From positions 1 to 64,000 of the forward strand of contig CACFBG010000003.1 of assembly GCA_902564535.1 (NCBI GenBank): a DNA stretch of 64,000 nt. Reading direction: 5' to 3'. The stretch is from an uncultured Prochlorococcus sp. GTDB taxonomy: Bacteria; Cyanobacteriota; Cyanobacteriia; PCC-6307; Cyanobiaceae. The notes under the pieces are model-generated. The model was not told the DNA's origin and searched no databases. It saw only the letters and a program-made list of their open reading frames with translations. Positions 58,884-64,000 of the stretch are shown here, one piece after another. Each line of letters starts with the position of its first letter. Position 1 is the stretch's first letter. A program made the position numbers and the translations under genes.

Positions 58884-61286
58884 ATGAGTTTTCTAGATGG
58901 ACTTAACCCTGCTCAATCAAAGGCAGTAGATCATCATAATGGACCTTTATTGGTTGTTGCTGGGGCAGGGAGTGGGAAAACCAGAGCACTTACTCATCGC
59001 ATTGCTCATCTCATAGGTAAACACGATATTGACCCTGCAGAAATTTTGGCAGTTACTTTTACTAATAAGGCTGCTAAAGAAATGCGAGAAAGATTGGAAA
59101 TTCTTTTAGCTCAAAAATTTGCTATTCAACAATTTGGTCAACCTTGGAGATCATTACCACCAGTTGATCAAAGGTTTTTAAGAAATAAAGTCATAGAAAA
59201 TATTACAAAGGATCTTTGGATTGGAACTTTTCATTCATTATTTTCAAGGTTATTACGCTTTGATATAGATAAATTTAATGACAAAGAAGGACTTACATGG
59301 ACTAGGCAATTCTCGATATATGATGAATCCGATGTATTAAGCCTCATCAAGGAAATTGTTACTCAAGAAATGGGTTTAGACCCTAAACGTTTCGAACCCA
59401 AAAAAATCCGGTGGGCAATTAGCAATGCAAAAAATCAAGGTTTTCTACCTGACCAATTAGAGTCCTTAGCAGACAACCCAAAAGATAGATTAATTGCAGA
59501 ATCATATAAATTATATAGAAAATCATTAGCTTTAAATAATGCCCTTGATTTTGATGATCTCCTTCTCCTTCCATTTAAATTGTTAGAGCAAAATGCACAA
59601 GTTAGATGTTATTGGCACAATCGCTTTAGGCATGTACTAATAGACGAGTATCAAGATACTAACAGGACTCAATATGAACTGATCAAGTTATTAGTTACCA
59701 ATGGAGATAATCCCTCACAATTTACAAATTGGAATAATCGCTCAGTATTTGTAGTAGGAGATGCAGATCAAAGTATATACAGCTTTCGTGCAGCTGATTT
59801 CAGAATACTTATGGGGTTTCAAGAAGACTTTGGAGATAATGCACCTGATCATGAAACATTTACAATGGTTAAACTTGAAGATAACTATCGTTCTACATCA
59901 ACGATTCTTGATGCTGCTAATGCTCTAATTGAAAATAATAATGAGAGAATTGATAAGACTTTAAGAGCAACTAAAAGTTCTGGTGAATTAATAAAAGTAA
60001 CTCGTTGCGATGATGAAATTGCAGAAGCTGAGGCCGTTATACATAGGCTAAGGATTCTTGAGGCTGGCAACCCAGACTTACATTGGGGCGAGATGGCTAT
60101 TTTATATCGAACAAATGCACAATCAAGAGTAATAGAAGAATCTCTAGTTAGATGGCGAATACCTTATACAGTAATAGGAGGACTACGTTTTTATGATAGG
60201 AAAGAAATCAAAGATATAATTGCATATTTACGTTTGCTAATTAATACTGCAGATAGCATCAGTCTTCTTCGTGTAATTAATGTCCCTAAAAGAGGCATAG
60301 GCAAAACCACTATAGAACGTTTAACTGACGCTGCTAATCAATTAGGAATTACACTTTGGGATGTAGTAAGTGATCCAGAAGCTGTCAGATCCTTAGGAGG
60401 ACGTTCAGCTAAAGGTGTTTTGGAATTTTGTGAAATTATTAATTATTTAAAAGATCATCTTAACGAATCTAAACCCTCTGAAATTATTCAACTAATTGTA
60501 GAAAAAAGTGGGTATTTAAAACAACTTATTGAAGAATCAACTGACATAGCTGAAGAAAGAAGGCGTAATCTTCAGGAACTAATTAATGCTGCAATCCAAT
60601 ACGAAGAAGAAAATGACGCAGCAGATATTGTTGGTTTTTTAGAAGCATCGGCTCTAGCAACAGATATTGATAATAAAGATTTAGAAGCAAAAAGAGTTAC
60701 TTTAATGACTCTACATAGTAGTAAAGGTTTAGAGTTTCAAGTTGTCAGCCTTGTAGGTATGGAACAAGGCTTATTCCCAAGTTATAGATCACTAAATGAT
60801 TCTTCTTCTCTTGAAGAAGAGAGAAGATTATGTTATGTAGGAATTACTAGAGCAAAGGAAAGATTATTTATATCTCATGCTAATGAGAGACGTTTATGGA
60901 GTGGAATGAGAGAGCCTGCCATTCCATCAATATTCCTTAGTGAAATACCAGATGAACTTTTAGAAGGTGATATTCCTTTATCTGGAGGAACAACAATAAG
61001 GCGAGAAGAACGTCTTAATCGATTAACTAGAGTTGATAGATATTCAGACAAAGAAAGTTCTTTGATTTCACCCAAGAATGCAGTAAGAAAGAGGAATTCA
61101 CTGCCTAAACCTGGCAAAGATTGGGAAATTGGTGATTTAGTTAGACATTACAGCTTTGGGGAAGGTAAAGTTACACATATATTTGGCAATGGCGAAAAGA
61201 AAACCATTGCTGTTAAATTTAATGGCATGGGACCAAAAATCCTTGACCCTCGACTTGCACCTATAGAGCTATTGCAAAACAAATAA
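58884..61286 (+). CDS. uvrD: ATP-dependent DNA helicase, UvrD/PcrA type
   Basis: The 800-residue SF1 helicase has Walker A VAGAGSGKTRAL near 24-37, LIDEYQDTNRTQYE near 252 (motif II), VVGDADQSIYSFRAADF near 292 (motif III), VTLMTLHSSKGLEF near 608 and VGITRAKERL near 652. The C-terminal Tudor-like piece (GDLVRHYSFGEGKVTHIFG) is the RNA-polymerase-binding part of PcrA. It acts in nucleotide excision and replication-transcription repair. Length is close to the family norm. Confidence 0.93.
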   Translation: MSFLDGLNPAQSKAVDHHNGPLLVVAGAGSGKTRALTHRIAHLIGKHDIDPAEILAVTFTNKAAKEMRERLEILLAQKFAIQQFGQPWRSLPPVDQRFLRNKVIENITKDLWIGTFHSLFSRLLRFDIDKFNDKEGLTWTRQFSIYDESDVLSLIKEIVTQEMGLDPKRFEPKKIRWAISNAKNQGFLPDQLESLADNPKDRLIAESYKLYRKSLALNNALDFDDLLLLPFKLLEQNAQVRCYWHNRFRHVLIDEYQDTNRTQYELIKLLVTNGDNPSQFTNWNNRSVFVVGDADQSIYSFRAADFRILMGFQEDFGDNAPDHETFTMVKLEDNYRSTSTILDAANALIENNNERIDKTLRATKSSGELIKVTRCDDEIAEAEAVIHRLRILEAGNPDLHWGEMAILYRTNAQSRVIEESLVRWRIPYTVIGGLRFYDRKEIKDIIAYLRLLINTADSISLLRVINVPKRGIGKTTIERLTDAANQLGITLWDVVSDPEAVRSLGGRSAKGVLEFCEIINYLKDHLNESKPSEIIQLIVEKSGYLKQLIEESTDIAEERRRNLQELINAAIQYEEENDAADIVGFLEASALATDIDNKDLEAKRVTLMTLHSSKGLEFQVVSLVGMEQGLFPSYRSLNDSSSLEEERRLCYVGITRAKERLFISHANERRLWSGMREPAIPSIFLSEIPDELLEGDIPLSGGTTIRREERLNRLTRVDRYSDKESSLISPKNAVRKRNSLPKPGKDWEIGDLVRHYSFGEGKVTHIFGNGEKKTIAVKFNGMGPKILDPRLAPIELLQNK

Positions 61287-61351
61287 AGAGAAACTATCTG
61301 TTCCATGGATAAAAAAAATTCTTATTAAACAAAGTTCTCTTTAAATTTAAT

Positions 61352-62608
61352 ATGTGTAGTTTATCTGAAGAAAATCATCACAATCTTTATCCTCAAATAC
61401 CATGGACATTGTTAGAAGAAATTAATGAAATTGCGAAAAAGGAAGGCTTCAATCATTTGTTTTTAGTAGGAGGGGCGATTAGAGATAGTCTTATAAATCA
61501 ACTAACTCAAAATAAAGCAATAAAAATTAAGGATATAGATTTGTTATTAGAAGGTTCTGCAACTAAATTAGCAGAAAAGATTTTTTCTAAATTCGGCAAA
61601 GAAAGAGTTTCTTCACTTAAAAATCATCAATCATTTAATACTGTAGATATAGTGATTGATGACATATTAATTGATATAGCAAGTGCAAGAACTGAAATTT
61701 ATCCTGTACCAGCAGAAAACCCAATTGTAAGTTTAACAAATATAGAGCATGATTTATCAAGAAGAGATTTCACCATTAATGCTATTGCAATGAATATTTC
61801 CAGTGGGGAACTTATTGATTTGCATAATGGAAAGGATTCTATTTATAAACATAATCTAGATTTTATTCATTCGAAAAGTGTTAAAGAGGATCCAACAAGA
61901 ATAATTCGTGGTGCACGTTATGCTGCTAAACTTAACTTTAGCTTAAGTTTAAATAGCATCAATCAAATAAAAGAAACTATAGAGAATTGGCCATGGCAAT
62001 GGTCTCCGGAAATGAATTCATCTGATGCTCCAGCGGGATTGTCTACTAGGCTAAAATTTGAAATAGAACGCTTACTTCAACAAGAGACATGGGTTGATGC
62101 AATAAATTTATTACAAGACTGGGGCGCATTAAAATTATTAGATGATAAAATTCAAGATGACTATTCTTGGGAAAAAAGAATAAATTTAGCAATCAAACTT
62201 GAACTTGAGCCATTAATAGGACTTATAGCTATTTCAGAAAATTCTTATAACCTAGCTAAAAGACTAGGGATCGCAGAAAAACAAAAACAATCGTTATATC
62301 AAACGGCTAAATTCGATGACTGGATCAAGAGATTAATGTCTGATAATAATGCTAAAGGATGGGAACCTTCGCAATGGAGTGAAGCAATTGAGTCAAACAA
62401 TTGGACCGCTGAAGTTATTGCAATTTCAATATGCAAACAAATAGACAATTGGGAACCATTATTTAAATGGCTGACCAAATGGAGGCATATCAAATCACCC
62501 ATATCAGCTAAAGAACTTATAGAAAAAGGCTGGGAAACTGGCCCAAGTCTTGGCGAAGAACTTGCAAGACTTCGCGCTATAAATATCAACAAGAGTGAAA
62601 AGATCTAA
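61352..62608 (+). CDS. cca: CCA tRNA nucleotidyltransferase/poly(A) polymerase family protein
   Basis: The 418-residue protein has the class II nucleotidyltransferase head: LVGGAIRDSLINQ near 39, DIDLLLEGSATKLAEK near 61, the carboxylate DIASARTEIYPVP near 110 and HDLSRRDFTINAIAMNI near 132. A RNA-binding helical region follows. It adds CCA to tRNA 3' ends, or part of it if a split pair exists elsewhere. Several tRNAs here lack an encoded CCA, so the activity is needed. Confidence 0.9.
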   Translation: MCSLSEENHHNLYPQIPWTLLEEINEIAKKEGFNHLFLVGGAIRDSLINQLTQNKAIKIKDIDLLLEGSATKLAEKIFSKFGKERVSSLKNHQSFNTVDIVIDDILIDIASARTEIYPVPAENPIVSLTNIEHDLSRRDFTINAIAMNISSGELIDLHNGKDSIYKHNLDFIHSKSVKEDPTRIIRGARYAAKLNFSLSLNSINQIKETIENWPWQWSPEMNSSDAPAGLSTRLKFEIERLLQQETWVDAINLLQDWGALKLLDDKIQDDYSWEKRINLAIKLELEPLIGLIAISENSYNLAKRLGIAEKQKQSLYQTAKFDDWIKRLMSDNNAKGWEPSQWSEAIESNNWTAEVIAISICKQIDNWEPLFKWLTKWRHIKSPISAKELIEKGWETGPSLGEELARLRAININKSEKI

Positions 62609-62615
62609 AACTTTT

Positions 62616-64000
62616 TCATATGACTTTTCCTATTTGTTGCCAAGGTCCGGCATTAATTAACTCATAAGCTGTCTCCCTGGGGCAAGAGATAAGTAATGGG
62701 CCACAAGTCTGCGGGTCAAAAATTAATTCTAAAATATTTTGATATTCTTTACTGTTCATATTAAGTCTATTAAAAATTAATTTAATACTTGATTGATTAT
62801 TGTTCGAGAGGAATAAGTCAAAAGAATCACGGTTAGAAGGTGAAAATGAGCTCGAGAAACCTTTATCAATTAGGTCTATAGCTCCAGTTATTGCTGGAAT
62901 CGAATCTGCATATAACTCTATTCTAAGAGAAGGCAATTTAGACTGATTTCTAATCCAATTAGCAGAGTCAAGCATTTCAGTAAGATGTCCTAATAATCCA
63001 AAACCGGTTATATCAGTACACGCATTAATAGATAAATAATTCAATGATTTTTGCGAAGGTTCCAAGAAAGAGTCAAGAAGATAATGTTGACTTTTACTAA
63101 GCACTGATAATAGATTATCAATATCTTTGGGATTAGCTTCACCAAGCATAGCGGCAGCAAAAATAACTCCACTACCTATTCCTCGACTTATCAATAAAAG
63201 GTCATCAGGTTGCATACCACTTATCGACCAAGGCCTTTTTTGATTTCTTACTATCCCATTAACACTTAAGGACAGCTGAAGACCTAAAGCAAATTGATTT
63301 GAATTAGGTTGAAGATCTCTTGCCTCCATTGAGTGACCTCCAATCAAATTTGCCCCCTGTGGTTCCAATACTGATTGGACACCCAAAATGCTTTGCTTCA
63401 ATACTTCTTGCTGGAAAGTAGAAGGCATTTCCGGAATACTAATTACTAATTGAGCAGAAAGCACTGAACCTCCACGCGCCCAAATATCAGAACAAGCGTG
63501 CAATGCCGTTAAACGTCCATTCAACCAAGGGTCACTTATTATCGCAGGAAATCCATCAACACTTTGAACATAACAATCTTCATTAGACATTCCTTCAATA
63601 AAAGATGCATTCTCAGGATGTGTAGCTAAATCAATTAAATTTGTTTTCTTTAAAACATTTCTTAATTCTTTAGCAGGTAATTTTGCAGCACAACCTCTAC
63701 ATGACATTTGCTCTTTAGATTTATATTCTGACATATTTCTCTTCATCCTTTTTTGGAACATATTGATAAAATTTCTATCAATATATTCTTTATACATGCC
63801 TATCAAAAAGTTGGGTCCAACAAAAAATCGTCCCCAATAAGCCCATGCTACAAATTTATTTGAATATATATTTGCACCAAGTAATTGCAATGCCCTTTTC
63901 TGAGGGCTCCAACGTCGAAGTTTTAGACCCTTAATAGACCTCTCAAGATTGATAGCCAATGGAGTGGCTGCTCTTACGGCCCATACTCCTGAAGGCGGCC
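62616..64000 (-). CDS. FAD-dependent oxidoreductase fused to selenide water dikinase (partial)
   Basis: The track ends the ORF at a TTG (63959), but the frame stays open to the window end. The extra codons read PPSGVWAVRAATPLA, the C-terminal end of an FAD/NAD(P) oxidoreductase domain. The rest is SelD-like: SCRGCAAKLP (active-site cysteine region) near residue 83 of the visible part, SVDGFPAIISDP, LIGGHSMEARDLQP and TDITGFGLLGHLTEM. Selenophosphate synthase makes selenophosphate. The fusion is a known cyanobacterial architecture; its physiological role is not clear. The N terminus lies outside the window. Confidence 0.88.
   Translation of the reverse strand, partial: PPSGVWAVRAATPLAINLERSIKGLKLRRWSPQKRALQLLGANIYSNKFVAWAYWGRFFVGPNFLIGMYKEYIDRNFINMFQKRMKRNMSEYKSKEQMSCRGCAAKLPAKELRNVLKKTNLIDLATHPENASFIEGMSNEDCYVQSVDGFPAIISDPWLNGRLTALHACSDIWARGGSVLSAQLVISIPEMPSTFQQEVLKQSILGVQSVLEPQGANLIGGHSMEARDLQPNSNQFALGLQLSLSVNGIVRNQKRPWSISGMQPDDLLLISRGIGSGVIFAAAMLGEANPKDIDNLLSVLSKSQHYLLDSFLEPSQKSLNYLSINACTDITGFGLLGHLTEMLDSANWIRNQSKLPSLRIELYADSIPAITGAIDLIDKGFSSSFSPSNRDSFDLFLSNNNQSSIKLIFNRLNMNSKEYQNILELIFDPQTCGPLLISCPRETAYELINAGPWQQIGKVI

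Overview
The window looks like a chromosome segment of a low-light-adapted Prochlorococcus, or a very close relative. The evidence is the AT-rich DNA, tightly packed small genes, photosystem genes with short picocyanobacterial proteins (psaE, psbB, psbM, psbT, petB, petD), a single Ile/Ala-type rRNA operon, and above all a reduced phycoerythrin cluster (cpeB, cpeA plus lyases) with no phycobilisome rod or core genes. No phage structural genes, integrase, transposase or CRISPR array were seen.

Layout. 1-3.9 kb: glucosylglycerate (compatible solute) genes: a HAD phosphatase and a GH13 phosphorylase-like enzyme on the minus strand, diverging from glucosyl-3-phosphoglycerate synthase on the plus strand. 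3.9-6.5 kb: a run of microproteins of 32-83 residues, most too short for the ORF track, then structured intergenic DNA and tRNA-Thr(GGU). 6.6-13.7 kb: TVP38 membrane protein, a GH13 amylase, a glpK-glpD glycerol operon and a TreS-like GH13 enzyme. 13.7-20.8 kb: aldehyde dehydrogenase, LysM protein, recQ, a possible DNA-binding protein, a small protein, psaE and mutM. 20.9-26.1 kb: rRNA operon on the minus strand (16S, tRNA-Ile, tRNA-Ala, 23S, 5S). 26.1-34.3 kb: a structured spacer, GH100 invertase, petD/petB, ctpA, an HD hydrolase, minCDE and tRNA-Thr(UGU). 34.4-39.1 kb: prmC, sua5, a hidden 55-residue membrane ORF, a thioesterase, psbM, psbB and psbT. 39.2-45 kb: nrdR, rpsA, a HAD phosphatase, metK, an FGGY kinase, a DUF2470 protein and tRNA-Phe. 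45-53.4 kb: an accessory region opening with a partial copy of the tRNA-Phe 3' end, a sparse 1 kb stretch, then the phycoerythrin cluster (linker, cpeS, cpeT, cpeY, a HEAT protein, cpeZ, cpeA, cpeB). 53.6-58.7 kb: an ABC exporter, a polymerase-like membrane protein and two glycosyltransferases, probably for surface polysaccharide. 58.8-64 kb: UvrD/PcrA helicase, a CCA-adding-type nucleotidyltransferase and the SelD half of an oxidoreductase-SelD fusion that runs off the window.

How the genes fit together. The first 14 kb and the invertase form a dispersed carbohydrate and osmolyte set: glucosylglycerate synthesis and breakdown, sucrose cleavage, alpha-glucan and trehalose-type chemistry, and glycerol use. 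Photosynthesis genes are scattered as single genes or pairs. The phycoerythrin cluster keeps five maturation genes for only two pigment subunits, and CpeA has lost one chromophore-binding cysteine, which fits a reduced accessory pigment. Annotation is from sequence reading only; no database search was possible.
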